A DNA stretch of 64,000 bases from 2-02-FULL-66-14 sp964651335 (GTDB taxonomy: Bacteria > Pseudomonadota > Gammaproteobacteria > Burkholderiales > SG8-39): NCBI GenBank assembly GCA_964651335.1, contig CAZYVT010000003.1, positions 1 through 64,000 on the forward strand, given 5' to 3'. The notes beneath the pieces are model-generated. The model saw nothing but the letters and a program-made list of their open reading frames with translations, was not told the origin of the DNA and did no database searches. The position numbers and the translations under genes were made by a program. Of the stretch, positions 1 through 8,272 are shown piece by piece. The number at the start of each line of letters is the position of its first letter. Position 1 is the stretch's first letter.

Positions 1-53
1 TCGTCTTCGATGTCGGCGGCGAGCGCCTTGCCGACAGCGTTCGCCTCGAGTGA
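1..53 (+). CDS. 3' end of an unidentified upstream gene (partial)
   Basis: A frame starting at base 3 is open to a TGA at 51-53 and encodes the C-terminal residues VFDVGGERLADSVRLE. Its stop shares GTGA with the GTG start of the di-heme peroxidase, the same overlap used by many certain gene pairs in this window, so this is probably the tail of a co-transcribed gene. Too little remains to name a family. Confidence 0.5.
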   Translation, partial: VFDVGGERLADSVRLE

Positions 54-1225
54 GCGTGCGCTTCGTCGCCGCTGCGTTCCTGGTGGTCGCCGGCAGCGTG
101 GCGGCGCAGCCGGCTGAGTTCACGCCGGACGAGGTTCGCGCCGTGTTGCGTCACGGTCCGTGGCCCGCAGCATGGGCACCTGACCCGTCGAACCGGGTCT
201 CGGGAAACCTTCAGGCGATCGCGCTCGGCGAGAAGCTGTTCTTCGAGCCGCGGCTCTCGGCGCAACGAAACATCCTTTGCGCATCCTGCCACGTGCCGTA
301 TCGCGCGTGGCAGGACGGGCGCTCGCGTGCGCTGGGGCTCGTCGAGGTCGACCGCAACACGCCGAGCCTGCTCAACGTGCGCTGGAATCGCTGGTTCGGC
401 TGGGACGGGGCCGGCGACTCGCTCTGGGCGCAAAGCATCCGCCCGATTCTCGATCCGCGAGAGATGGGCGCAAGCGCATCGCATGCCGCGGCGCTCGTTC
501 GCGGCGATCCGGAGTACGCGTGCCGCTACCTGAAGGCCTTCGGCGCCCCGCCGCCGGCGAATGACCAGGCGCTGCTCGCCGCAATTGGCAAGGCGCTCGC
601 CGCTTTTCAGGAGACGCTGGTGAGCGGCCGCTCGCCGTTCGACGAATTCCGCGATGCGCTGGAGCGCGGCGAGCACGAGCGTGCGGCGCAGTATCCGGCC
701 GCGGCGCAGCGCGGCCTGCGGATTTTCGTCGGCAGGGGCGCGTGCAACACCTGCCACATCGGGCCGGCCTTCACGAACGGGGAATTTCACGACATCGGCA
801 TCCCGCACTTCGTCCGGCGCGGGGAAGTGGACCCGGGACGGCACGGCGGGATCCGGCGGCTCGAGGCGAACCCGTTCAACCTGCTCGGCCGCTACAACGA
901 CGAAGCGGCCGGCTCGTCCGCCATCAAGACCAGGCACGTCGCGCTCGATCACCGCAATTTCGGCGAGTTCAAGGTCCCGTCCTTACGCAACGTCGCGCTC
1001 ACCGCGCCCTACATGCACAACGGCAGCCTCGCCACGCTCGCCGACGTGGTGCGGCATTATTCCGAGCTCAATCTCGAGCGGCTGCACGCTGACGGCGAGA
1101 GCATTCTCAAGCCGCTGCGTCTTACGGCAGAGGAATCCGCGGACCTGGTCGCGTTCCTCGAGTCGCTCACCGAGCGCGAGAGCGCGTTTCCTCCACGGCG
1201 TCCATCCTCACCCTGCATGCCGTGA
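50..1225 (+). CDS. Di-heme cytochrome c peroxidase / MauG-family protein
   Basis: Probable periplasmic di-heme c-type protein of the bacterial cytochrome c peroxidase/MauG superfamily, 391 residues. Residues 1-20 form a signal peptide (hydrophobic core, Ala-rich end). Two CXXCH heme sites are visible, CASCH at about 77-81 and CNTCH at about 232-236, and a late PYMHNG segment could supply a distal ligand. The family either reduces peroxide with cytochrome electrons or oxidises a partner protein, and the sequence alone does not decide between these. The GTG start overlaps the stop of the upstream gene (GTGA). A GNAT gene follows with another GTGA overlap, so the three are probably one transcript. 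Confidence 0.85.
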   Translation: MSVRFVAAAFLVVAGSVAAQPAEFTPDEVRAVLRHGPWPAAWAPDPSNRVSGNLQAIALGEKLFFEPRLSAQRNILCASCHVPYRAWQDGRSRALGLVEVDRNTPSLLNVRWNRWFGWDGAGDSLWAQSIRPILDPREMGASASHAAALVRGDPEYACRYLKAFGAPPPANDQALLAAIGKALAAFQETLVSGRSPFDEFRDALERGEHERAAQYPAAAQRGLRIFVGRGACNTCHIGPAFTNGEFHDIGIPHFVRRGEVDPGRHGGIRRLEANPFNLLGRYNDEAAGSSAIKTRHVALDHRNFGEFKVPSLRNVALTAPYMHNGSLATLADVVRHYSELNLERLHADGESILKPLRLTAEESADLVAFLESLTERESAFPPRRPSSPCMP

Positions 1226-1671
1226 GCATTCGATACGACGACGCGCGAGCGGACGACATCCCGCAGCTCGCCGAGTTGCTGGGGTTGCTGTTCACGCAGG
1301 AGGCGGAGCTGGTTCCCGACCTTAAAAAGCAGGAGCAGGGGCTGCGCATGATCCTGGAGGACCCGGCGCGCGGCCGTATTTTCATGGCGCGCGATGCTGC
1401 GCGAATCGTGGGGATGGTGAGCGTGCTCCGCTCGGTGAGCACCGCGGAAGGCGGGAAGGCCGGATTGCTCGAAGACCTGATCGTGCATCCGGAATACCGC
1501 GGCCGGGGGATCGGCTCTGCGCTGCTGAAATTCGCAATCGAGGCCGCTCGCGCCGACGGCCTGCTGCGCCTGACGCTGCTGACGGACGCGGAAAACGCGC
1601 AAGCGCACCGCCTGTACCAGCGCGCCGGCTTCGGTTTTTCTTCGATGCGCCCGATGCGGCTGAAGCTTTGA
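1222..1671 (+). CDS. GNAT-family N-acetyltransferase
   Basis: A 149-residue single-domain acetyltransferase. The acetyl-CoA pyrophosphate-binding motif RGRGIGSALL lies at about residues 93-102, preceded by the usual beta strand (LLEDLIVHPEY) and followed by a C-terminal AHRLYQRAGF segment typical of the fold. The GTG start lies inside the stop of the peroxidase gene (GTGA), which indicates translational coupling. The substrate cannot be read from the sequence; a small-molecule amine or protein N-terminus is equally possible. It is separate from the second GNAT at 2020, which belongs to a toxin-antitoxin pair. Confidence 0.85.
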   Translation: MSIRYDDARADDIPQLAELLGLLFTQEAELVPDLKKQEQGLRMILEDPARGRIFMARDAARIVGMVSVLRSVSTAEGGKAGLLEDLIVHPEYRGRGIGSALLKFAIEAARADGLLRLTLLTDAENAQAHRLYQRAGFGFSSMRPMRLKL

Positions 1672-1695
1672 AGTCCCGGGGCGGGTGGAACCTCC

Positions 1696-1724
1696 TTGTA
1701 CGGATGTTGTCCGTGCGGTAAGAT
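1696..1724 (+). promoter_or_regulatory. Predicted sigma-70 promoter with inverted repeat, upstream of the TacA-type antitoxin
   Basis: TTGTAC (1696-1701), 17-bp spacer, TAAGAT (1719-1724). The spacer holds an inverted repeat, ACGGA (1700-1704) and TCCGT (1710-1714), a plausible site for autoregulation by the antitoxin. Its position 24 bp before the antitoxin ATG fits. Prediction from sequence only. Confidence 0.5.
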
Positions 1725-1747
1725 CCCTTCGATACGGGAATTCATCG

Positions 1748-2023
1748 ATGGCGACCCAACCTCTTGTACGTGACGACCGGATCGAGCTGCGCACGACCAG
1801 GGAGGAGAAGCGCATTCTGGCCGCCGCCGCGGCCTCCGAGCGACTGGACGTGACGAGCTTCATCATGCGCAATGTTCTGCCAACCGCCCGCGAGATCGTG
1901 GGCCGTGCCGATCGTTTCGTTCTGACCGGGCGCGACTCCACCCGGGTGCTGAACCTTCTCGAGAACCCGCCCAAGCCGACGCCGGCGCTGATTGCGGCTG
2001 CCCGGCGCCGGGCGAGGAAGTGA
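1748..2023 (+). CDS. DUF1778 / TacA-type antitoxin (ribbon-helix-helix)
   Basis: A 91-residue protein of the DUF1778 antitoxin family, which neutralises a GNAT toxin and represses the shared promoter. The N-terminal DRIELRTTREEKRILAAAA segment is the recognisable DUF1778 RHH region, with the helix ERLDVTSFIMRNVL after it. The basic C-terminus (ARRRARK) would reach the toxin. The ATG at 1748 is preferred over an in-frame TTG at 1685 because the latter would add an unrelated leader and sit in front of the predicted promoter. The stop overlaps the toxin start (GTGA), the normal antitoxin-first arrangement. Confidence 0.8.
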   Translation: MATQPLVRDDRIELRTTREEKRILAAAAASERLDVTSFIMRNVLPTAREIVGRADRFVLTGRDSTRVLNLLENPPKPTPALIAAARRRARK

Positions 2024-2519
2024 TCGGCAAGATCGAGTGGCGCGAGGAACCGGTCGCGCGGCGTCATGACCGGAAGGCATTCGACTGCGGCGCACCGGAC
2101 CTGAATGAGTATCTCGCCCGGTATGCCCGGCAGAACCACGATTCCGGCGGCGCAAAGACCTTTGTCGCCGTCTCGCTTTCCGAGCCAACACGCGTACTCG
2201 GCTACTACTCCATAGGCCCCGGCGCCATCGAATTCACGCGCGTTCCGGCCAGGCTGACCCGGAAACTCGGCCGCTATGAGGTGCCTGTATTCCATCTCGG
2301 ACGCCTCGCCGTCAGCCTGCCGCTCCAAGGACGCGGTCTTGGCGGTGATCTCCTTCTGGCAGCCGGTATCAGAGCTCTGTCTGTTGCGACGCAGGTCGGC
2401 GGTGTTGCGCTTTCTATCGACGCGAAGGACGAGCGGGCGGCGGGGTGGTACCAGCGATTCGGCGCCTTGCGGCTTCTGGACGACCCGCTGAAACTTGTCC
2501 TCCCGCTCAGCACTTTCGC
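2020..2519 (+). CDS. GNAT-type toxin (TacT-like), 3' end lost in assembly gap
   Basis: GNAT toxin of the type that acetylates aminoacyl-tRNA and blocks translation (family knowledge). The visible 166 residues are close to a full family length. Features include the opening FDCGAPDLNEYLARYARQ, the acetyl-CoA loop LQGRGLGGDLL at about residues 105-115, and a late WYQRFGA segment where the catalytic Tyr of such toxins lies. The GTG start overlaps the antitoxin stop. The frame runs into the Ns at 2520, so the last residues and stop are unseen; probably only a few codons are missing. Confidence 0.8.
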
Positions 2520-2619
2520 NNNNNNNNNNNNNNNNNNNNNNNNNNNNNNNNNNNNNNNNNNNNNNNNNNNNNNNNNNNNNNNNNNNNNNNNNNNNNNNNN
2601 NNNNNNNNNNNNNNNNNNN
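2520..2619. other. Assembly gap of 100 Ns
   Basis: Exactly 100 undetermined bases, the conventional placeholder for a scaffold gap of unknown size. The toxin gene enters from the left and an acyl-CoA synthetase gene, read from the other strand, enters from the right. Both lose their 3' ends, so true distance and contents are unknown. Confidence 0.95.
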
Positions 2620-3986
2620 GCGCCGGTGCCCGGAATCGGCGTGTTGAAGCTGCAGGGCTTGAGCGGCCGCGCGAGCGTGCAGCCCACGATTCCGAACATC
2701 TCGGTGCCGCCGGAGATGTTGAGCAGCGGCACGCGCCTGCCGCCGACTTTCTCGAACAGCCACCACCATGCGTCCGGGGTCCACGGCTCGCCGCTCGAAA
2801 CCATGATGCGAAGCGACGCCAGATCGTATTGCGCCCACGGCATGCTTCCCTGCGCCATGAACGTCCGGATCGTGGTCGGGGCGACGCCAAGATAGGAAAC
2901 GCGGTGCTCGGCGGCAAGCCGCCACATCCGGTCGGGCTCGGGGAAATTCGGCGCGCCTTCCGCCAAGACCAGCGTGGCGCCGATGACCGGAACGCCGTAC
3001 ACGAGGAACGGGCCGACCACCCAGCCCATGTCGCTCATCCAGAGGACGCGGTCCCCGGCCTTGAGATCCATCGTCAGCCAGAAATCGAGCACCAGCTTCA
3101 TCGGAAAGCCGACGTGGGTGTGCACCACGCCCTTGGGCTTGCCGGTGGTGCCCGAGGTGAAGACGAGAAGGTAGGGCGAATCCGCGTCCATCTCCTCGGT
3201 CGGCGAATCGTGCGCCAGATTCGCCACCAGCTCGTGCCACCAGTGGTCGCGGGTGTCGTTCCACGCGATCGCGTTCCCCGAGCGCTTGAGCACGATCACA
3301 TGCTGCAACGTCGGCGATGCAGCCGCCGCCTCGTCGACGATCGCCTTCGCATCGACCAGCTTGCCGCGGCGCAAGCTCCCGTCCACGGTAATCAGCGCTC
3401 GGGCGCCGCCGAGCTGCAGCCGCGCAGCCATGGCATCGGCCCCGAAGCCGGAAAAGAGCGGCATGACGATGGCGCCGATCTTGGGCGCGGCGAGCATCGC
3501 GATCATCGCCTCGGGAACATTGGGCAGGTAGATCGCGATCACGTCGCCGCGCCCGATGCCGAGCGAGCGCAAGGCGCCCGCAAAACGGCAGACTTCGCGA
3601 TCCAGTTCGCGATAGCTCAGCGTGGCACGCGCCCCGTCCTCGCCTTCCCAGACCAGCGCCGGCTTGTCGTACGTGGGTGTTCCGCGCCAGCGATCGATCG
3701 CGTTGAGGACGAGATTGGTAGCGCCCCCTACGCACCAGCGTGTCCAGGGGATGCCGCGCGATTCGTCCAGCACCTGCGCGAACGGCCGGTAAAAGCAGTA
3801 ACCGAATTCGTTGAGCAGCGCGCGGTAGAAGCGCTCAGGCTCGGAGTCGGCGCAGCGCAGCAGCTCGGCGTAGCTCGAAACGCCGAGCGCGCGCATGAAC
3901 GCGGTCACATTCGCTTGCGCGAGCGTGGCCGCGTCCGGTGTCCAGGCGATCTGCGGTACGGGCGGGCTCAGACGCCCCCGAGGCAA
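2620..3986 (-). CDS. AMP-dependent acyl-CoA synthetase (acetyl-CoA synthetase-like), C-terminus missing
   Basis: Member of the ANL superfamily that activates a carboxylic acid as an acyl-adenylate and transfers it to CoA. The visible N-terminal 455 residues include the P-loop TSGTTGKPKG, the SGGTEMFG adenylate-binding motif and an N-terminal ACS-type region (ANVTAFMR, RGIPWTRW). The C-terminal lid with the catalytic lysine is lost in the gap. The chosen TTG start lies 19 bases inside the end of the dehydrogenase gene, and the residues that follow (IAWTP) match the family N-terminus. It forms an operon with that dehydrogenase; the acid substrate (acetate, propionate or a longer acid) cannot be fixed. 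Confidence 0.85.
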
Positions 3987-5452
3987 ATGAATTTGATCTC
4001 GAGGAACGGCTCGATGCCGTATTTCGAGCCCTCGCGGCCGATGCCGGACTGCTTGACGCCGCCGAAGGGCGCGACTTCCTGCGAGAAGATGCCGGTGTTG
4101 ACCGACACGATTCCCGCTTCGAGCGCCTCGGCGACGCGGAACACGCGCCCGACGTCGCGCGAGAAAAAGTACGCCGCAAGGCCGAACTCGGTCGCATTCG
4201 CCATGCGGATCGCGTCCTCGTCGGTCTTGAAGCGGAACAGTGGCGCCACCGGGCCGAAGGTTTCCTCGCGCGCCAGAAGCATCGTATCGTTGACGCCGGT
4301 CAGCACCGTCGGCTCGAAGAACAGCCCGCCCAGCGAGTGCCGCCTGCCGCCGATGAGCGCCTTTGCGCCCTTGGCGGTCGCGTCCTTGACGTGTTCTTCG
4401 ACTTTTGCAATGCCCCGCTGGTCGATCAGCGGTCCGATCACCACGCCCGGTTCGGTGCCGGGACCGACCTTGAACGCAGCAACTTTTTCGGTGAACTTGG
4501 CCGCGAACGCGTCATAGATCCCATCCTGCACGAAGATGCGATTGGCGCACACGCAGGTCTGGCCGGCATTGCGGTACTTGGAGGCGATTGCACCCTCGAT
4601 CGCGGCGTCGAGATCGGCATCGTCGAACACGATCAGCGGCGCGTTGCCGCCAAGCTCGAACGACACTTTCTTGATCTGCTCGGCCGACTGTCGCATCAGG
4701 AGCCGACCGACCTCGGTCGAACCGGTGAAGGTGATCTTGCGCACCAGCGGATTCGAGGTGAGCTCGGCGCCGATTGCCCGCGAGTCGCCCGTAATGACGT
4801 TGAGCACGCCCTTCGGTAGTCCCGCCCGCTCGGCGAGCTCGGCAAGCGCGAGTGCCGAGAGCGGCGTCTGGCCGGCGGGTTTCAGCACCACGGTGCAGCC
4901 CGCGGCGAGCGCCGGCGCCACCTTGCGCGTGATCATCGCGTTCGGGAAGTTCCACGGCGTGATCGCGGCGCAGACGCCCACCGGCTGCTTGATGACGAGC
5001 AGCCGCTTGTCGGCCTGGTGCTGCGGAATGATGTCGCCATAGACGCGCTTGCCTTCCTCGGCGAACCATTCGATGAACGCCGCGCCGTAGGCGATCTCGC
5101 CGCGCGCTTCCGCGAGCGGCTTGCCCTGCTCGGCGGTCAGCAATTGGGCCAGGTCTTCCTGGTTCTGCATGATCAGCTCGAACCACTTGCGCAGGATCGC
5201 GGCGCGCTCCTTGGCGGTCTTGGCGCGCCAGCCGGCCCAGGCGGCGTGCGCCGCCTCGATCGCATGCCTGGCGCCCGCGGCGTCGAGGTCCGGGACGTTG
5301 GCAAGCACCGCGCCGGTGGCGGGATTGGTGATCGGGAAGGTGCGGCGGCTTGCCGCGCTCACCCAGGCGCCGTCCACGTAGCACTGCTCGCGGAAAAGTT
5401 TCGGGTCACTCAGGGGTAGGGCCGGCAATCCGGCCTGTGCGGGTGCGTTCAT
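3968..5452 (-). CDS. gabD: NAD(P)-dependent succinate-semialdehyde dehydrogenase-like aldehyde dehydrogenase
   Basis: A 494-residue aldehyde dehydrogenase that oxidises an aldehyde to its acid, most like the succinate-semialdehyde/glutarate-semialdehyde branch. Signatures are PWNFP in the cofactor-binding half, FTGSTEVGR, the general base in FELGGNAPL, the nucleophilic Cys in NAGQTCVCANR and the terminal EVAPFGGVKQSGIGREGS stretch typical of GabD. The length is normal. The start is supported by GGAG seven bases upstream. The end overlaps the start of the acyl-CoA synthetase gene, so aldehyde oxidation and acid activation are probably co-expressed. The exact substrate is inferred from family similarity only. 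Confidence 0.88.
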   Translation of the reverse strand: MNAPAQAGLPALPLSDPKLFREQCYVDGAWVSAASRRTFPITNPATGAVLANVPDLDAAGARHAIEAAHAAWAGWRAKTAKERAAILRKWFELIMQNQEDLAQLLTAEQGKPLAEARGEIAYGAAFIEWFAEEGKRVYGDIIPQHQADKRLLVIKQPVGVCAAITPWNFPNAMITRKVAPALAAGCTVVLKPAGQTPLSALALAELAERAGLPKGVLNVITGDSRAIGAELTSNPLVRKITFTGSTEVGRLLMRQSAEQIKKVSFELGGNAPLIVFDDADLDAAIEGAIASKYRNAGQTCVCANRIFVQDGIYDAFAAKFTEKVAAFKVGPGTEPGVVIGPLIDQRGIAKVEEHVKDATAKGAKALIGGRRHSLGGLFFEPTVLTGVNDTMLLAREETFGPVAPLFRFKTDEDAIRMANATEFGLAAYFFSRDVGRVFRVAEALEAGIVSVNTGIFSQEVAPFGGVKQSGIGREGSKYGIEPFLEIKFICLGGV

Positions 5453-5504
5453 GGCGCGCTCCTACGATCCGGGGAGGGAATTTTACGCTTCCTCGCGCTG
5501 CAAC

Positions 5505-5533
5505 ATGACTTCCTCGCGGACCGCGGCTAGCAT
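5505..5533 (+). promoter_or_regulatory. Possible promoter of the molybdenum hydroxylase genes
   Basis: ATGACT (5505-5510), 17-bp spacer, TAGCAT (5528-5533), in the 108-bp region between the divergent dehydrogenase and iorA-like genes. The downstream GTG at 5561 has a clear GGAGG ribosome site. The hexamers are only moderate matches. Confidence 0.35.
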
Positions 5534-5560
5534 TCGCCTTCCCCTTCGGAGGACCAACCT

Positions 5561-6028
5561 GTGATATCGCTCACCGTCAACGGCAAGACCATGAAAGTCG
5601 ATGCCGCACCCGATACTCCGCTGCTCTGGGTGCTGCGCGACAACCTGCACATGACCGGCACCAAGTTCGGTTGCGGAATCGCGCTATGCGGCGCATGCAC
5701 CGTGCACCTCAACGGCGCGCCTGTCCGCTCCTGTTCGACGCCGCTGTCCGAAGCGGCGGGCAAGAAGGTCACGACGATCGAGGCGATGAGCGCCAACGCG
5801 GCAGGCAAGGCGGTGCAGGCCGCGTGGGTCAAGCACGACGTGCCGCAGTGCGGCTATTGCCAGTCGGGCCAGATCATGAGCGCGGCTGCGCTGCTGGCGA
5901 AGAACAGGAAGCCGAGCGACTCCGACATCGACGCCGCGATGAGCGGCAACGTCTGCCGTTGCGGCACCTACAACCAGATTCGCGCCGCGATCAAGGATGC
6001 GGCCGCTTCGATGACGAAGGGGGCCTGA
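5561..6028 (+). CDS. iorA: Molybdenum hydroxylase 2Fe-2S subunit (isoquinoline 1-oxidoreductase alpha-like)
   Basis: A 155-residue small subunit of the xanthine oxidase family that passes electrons from the molybdenum centre. It has a plant-type ferredoxin half with GCGIALCGACT (three Cys) followed by a later fourth Cys, and a helical [2Fe-2S] half with CGYCQSGQ and CRCGTY. The GTG start lies eight bases after GGAGG. It ends just before the large subunit gene and is almost certainly co-transcribed with it. Two-gene (no FAD subunit) organisation is characteristic of the isoquinoline/aldehyde oxidoreductase group, which uses a cytochrome rather than NAD as acceptor. Confidence 0.9.
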   Translation: MISLTVNGKTMKVDAAPDTPLLWVLRDNLHMTGTKFGCGIALCGACTVHLNGAPVRSCSTPLSEAAGKKVTTIEAMSANAAGKAVQAAWVKHDVPQCGYCQSGQIMSAAALLAKNRKPSDSDIDAAMSGNVCRCGTYNQIRAAIKDAAASMTKGA

Positions 6029-6030
6029 TC

Positions 6031-8190
6031 ATGAACGCAATCTTCAACGTGTCGCGGCGCGATTTTCTCAAGACCTCCGCGCTGGCGGGCGGCGGCTTGC
6101 TGATCGGATTCACGCTTCCGGGCGCATCGCGCCTGGCGGAAGCCGCCGGGGAATTCAAGCCCAATGCCTTCATCCGCATAACGCCCAACAACCAGGTCAC
6201 GGTGATCTGCGGCCTGTCGGAGATGGGGCAGGGTGTGCACACGGCGATCCCGATGCTGGTCGCCGAGGAACTCGAAGCCGACTGGTCGAGAATCAAGGTG
6301 GAGCAGGCGCCTGCCGACCCGGCATTCAAGAATCCGTTCATGGGTTTCCAGGCGACCGGCGGTTCGACCTCGGTGCGCGTCAACTGGGAGCCGATGCGCA
6401 AGGCGGGCGCGACCGCGCGTGAAATGCTGATCGCCGCCGCAGCCGAAACCTGGAAGGCGGACAAAGCGGATTGCCGCGCCGAAAAAGGCATGGTGGTGCA
6501 CAAGAGCGGCAAGAAGCTTACCTATGGCCGGCTCGCCGCCAAGGCTGCCGCGCAACCCGTGCCGTCAGACATCAAGCTCAAGGATCCGAAGGAGTTCAAG
6601 ATCATCGGCAAAGGCGCCAAGCGTCTTGACACTCCTGCAAAGGTCAACGGCTCCGCCGTTTTCGGGATGGACGTACGCCTGCCGGGCATGCTGACGGCGG
6701 TGGTCGCGCGCGCGCCGGTCGCAGGCGGCAAGGTCGCGAGCTTCAACGCCGACAAAGCCAAGGCAATGCCCGGTGTCAAGCATGTGGTGCAGATCGGGTC
6801 AGGCGTCGCAGTGGTCGCGGACGGCTACTGGAATGCCAAGAAAGGCCGCGATGCGCTCGAAATCAAGTGGGACGACGGTCCCGGCGCGACGCTCTCCAGC
6901 GAGGGCATCCGCAAGACATTCGGCGAACTTGCCGAGAAAGAGGGCACCGTGGGGTACAAGGAGGGCGACGTCGGTGCCGCGCTCGCAGGCGCGGGGAAGA
7001 AGCTCGAAGCCGTATACGAGGCGCCGTACCTCGCGCATGCCTGCATGGAGCCGATGAACTGCACTGCATCGGTCAAGCCAGGCAGCGTGGAGATCTGGGG
7101 CAGCACGCAGGCGCCGGGCCTGCTTCAAATCGTTCTCTCCCAAGTCGCCGGAGTGAAACCCGAACAGGTGCAGGTCACCACCACCCTGCTGGGCGGCGGC
7201 TTCGGCCGCCGCTTCGGGCTCGACTTCGCGATCGACGCGGTGCTGACTTCCAAGGCGGTCGGCGCCCCGGTGCACGTCGTGTTCCCGCGCGAGGACGACA
7301 TCAGGGGTCACCACTACCGTCCCGCGTCCGTCGCCAAGTTCCAGGGTGCGTTGGACTCCGCGGGCAACCCGCTCGCGGCGCGCGTGCACGCAGTATGTTC
7401 GTCGATTGCCGACGCGGCGCACATGCCGTATGAAGCCAACGGGCTCAAGCTGATGAAGGGCGTCGACGGTTTCTCGGTCGAGGGTCTCAGTGAATGGCCT
7501 TACGCCACGCCCAACGTGCAGGTCGAGTGGACCAAGAACGAACCGCCGGTCGGCGTCTGGTTCTGGCGCTCGGTGGGCCACTCGCAGAACATTTTCTTCG
7601 TCGAAGGATTCATCGACGAGATGGCGGCCGCCGCGGGCAAGGACCCGTTCGAGTACCGCCGCGGGCTGCTCGGTAAAAACCCGCGCTACAAGGGCGCGCT
7701 CGAGCTCGCCGCCGAGAAGGCCGGCTGGGGCAAGCCGTTGCCGGCAGGTCGCGGGCGCGGCATTGCCGTCGGACAATCGTTCGGCAGCTTTGTCGCGGAG
7801 GTCGCCGAGGTGTCGGTCGGCAGCGACGGCCAGGTCAAGCTGCATCGCATTGTCTGCGCGGTCGATTGCGGCCGCACGGTCAACCCGGACATTGTCAAGC
7901 GGCAGATGGAAAGCGCGATCGTCTTTGGCCTGACCGCGGCACTGTACGGCAAGATCACGTTCAAGAATGGCCAGGTCGAGCAGTCGAACTTCCACGATTA
8001 CCCGATGCTGCGCATGAACGAAATGCCGAACGTCGAGGTGCATATAGTACCGAGCACCGAGCAGCCGGGCGGGGTGGGCGAACCGGGCCTGCCGCCGGCG
8101 GCGCCCGCGGTGGTCAACGCGATCTTTGCGGCTACCGGCAAGCGCATCCGCAAGTTGCCGATCGATCCGGGCGAGTTGAAGAAATCCTAG
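6031..8190 (+). CDS. iorB: Molybdopterin-binding large subunit (isoquinoline 1-oxidoreductase beta-like), Tat-exported
   Basis: A 719-residue large subunit carrying the molybdopterin cofactor that hydroxylates an N-heterocycle or aldehyde using water. The N-terminus has a twin-arginine signal (SRRDFLK at about residues 8-14, then a hydrophobic stretch), so the complex is probably moved folded to the periplasm. Family motifs include GLSEMGQGVHTAI, the aldehyde oxidase repeat LLGGGFGRRFGLDF, AHACMEPMNC and the terminal GGVGEPGLPPAAPAV loop, which holds the conserved active-site Glu. The ATG is two bases after the small-subunit stop. No cofactor-maturation gene is nearby. The substrate is not determinable here. 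Confidence 0.88.
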   Translation: MNAIFNVSRRDFLKTSALAGGGLLIGFTLPGASRLAEAAGEFKPNAFIRITPNNQVTVICGLSEMGQGVHTAIPMLVAEELEADWSRIKVEQAPADPAFKNPFMGFQATGGSTSVRVNWEPMRKAGATAREMLIAAAAETWKADKADCRAEKGMVVHKSGKKLTYGRLAAKAAAQPVPSDIKLKDPKEFKIIGKGAKRLDTPAKVNGSAVFGMDVRLPGMLTAVVARAPVAGGKVASFNADKAKAMPGVKHVVQIGSGVAVVADGYWNAKKGRDALEIKWDDGPGATLSSEGIRKTFGELAEKEGTVGYKEGDVGAALAGAGKKLEAVYEAPYLAHACMEPMNCTASVKPGSVEIWGSTQAPGLLQIVLSQVAGVKPEQVQVTTTLLGGGFGRRFGLDFAIDAVLTSKAVGAPVHVVFPREDDIRGHHYRPASVAKFQGALDSAGNPLAARVHAVCSSIADAAHMPYEANGLKLMKGVDGFSVEGLSEWPYATPNVQVEWTKNEPPVGVWFWRSVGHSQNIFFVEGFIDEMAAAAGKDPFEYRRGLLGKNPRYKGALELAAEKAGWGKPLPAGRGRGIAVGQSFGSFVAEVAEVSVGSDGQVKLHRIVCAVDCGRTVNPDIVKRQMESAIVFGLTAALYGKITFKNGQVEQSNFHDYPMLRMNEMPNVEVHIVPSTEQPGGVGEPGLPPAAPAVVNAIFAATGKRIRKLPIDPGELKKS

Positions 8191-8209
8191 GAGAGTCCCC
8201 TGCCCCGGG

Positions 8210-8243
8210 CTGTAACACTGCGGTAACCTGCGTGGCCTAGACT
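8210..8243 (+). promoter_or_regulatory. Pho box and -10 element upstream of pstS
   Basis: Two 7-bp direct repeats, CTGTAAC (8210-8216) and CGGTAAC (8221-8227), are separated by 4 bp, the layout of a PhoB-binding Pho box. Ten bases further on is a -10-like TAGACT (8238-8243), so the box replaces the -35 element as in known Pho promoters. The regulator phoB is in the same cluster (12710), making phosphate-starvation control likely. Confidence 0.75.
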
Positions 8244-8272
8244 CGCCTCCGTCATCCAACGGAAGGCGAGTC

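Noticed and set aside
1057..3735. Very long open minus-strand frame spanning the gap and several genes
   Set aside because: It runs antisense or out of frame through the peroxidase, GNAT, TA pair and synthetase and is kept open by high GC and by unread Ns; no recognisable protein.
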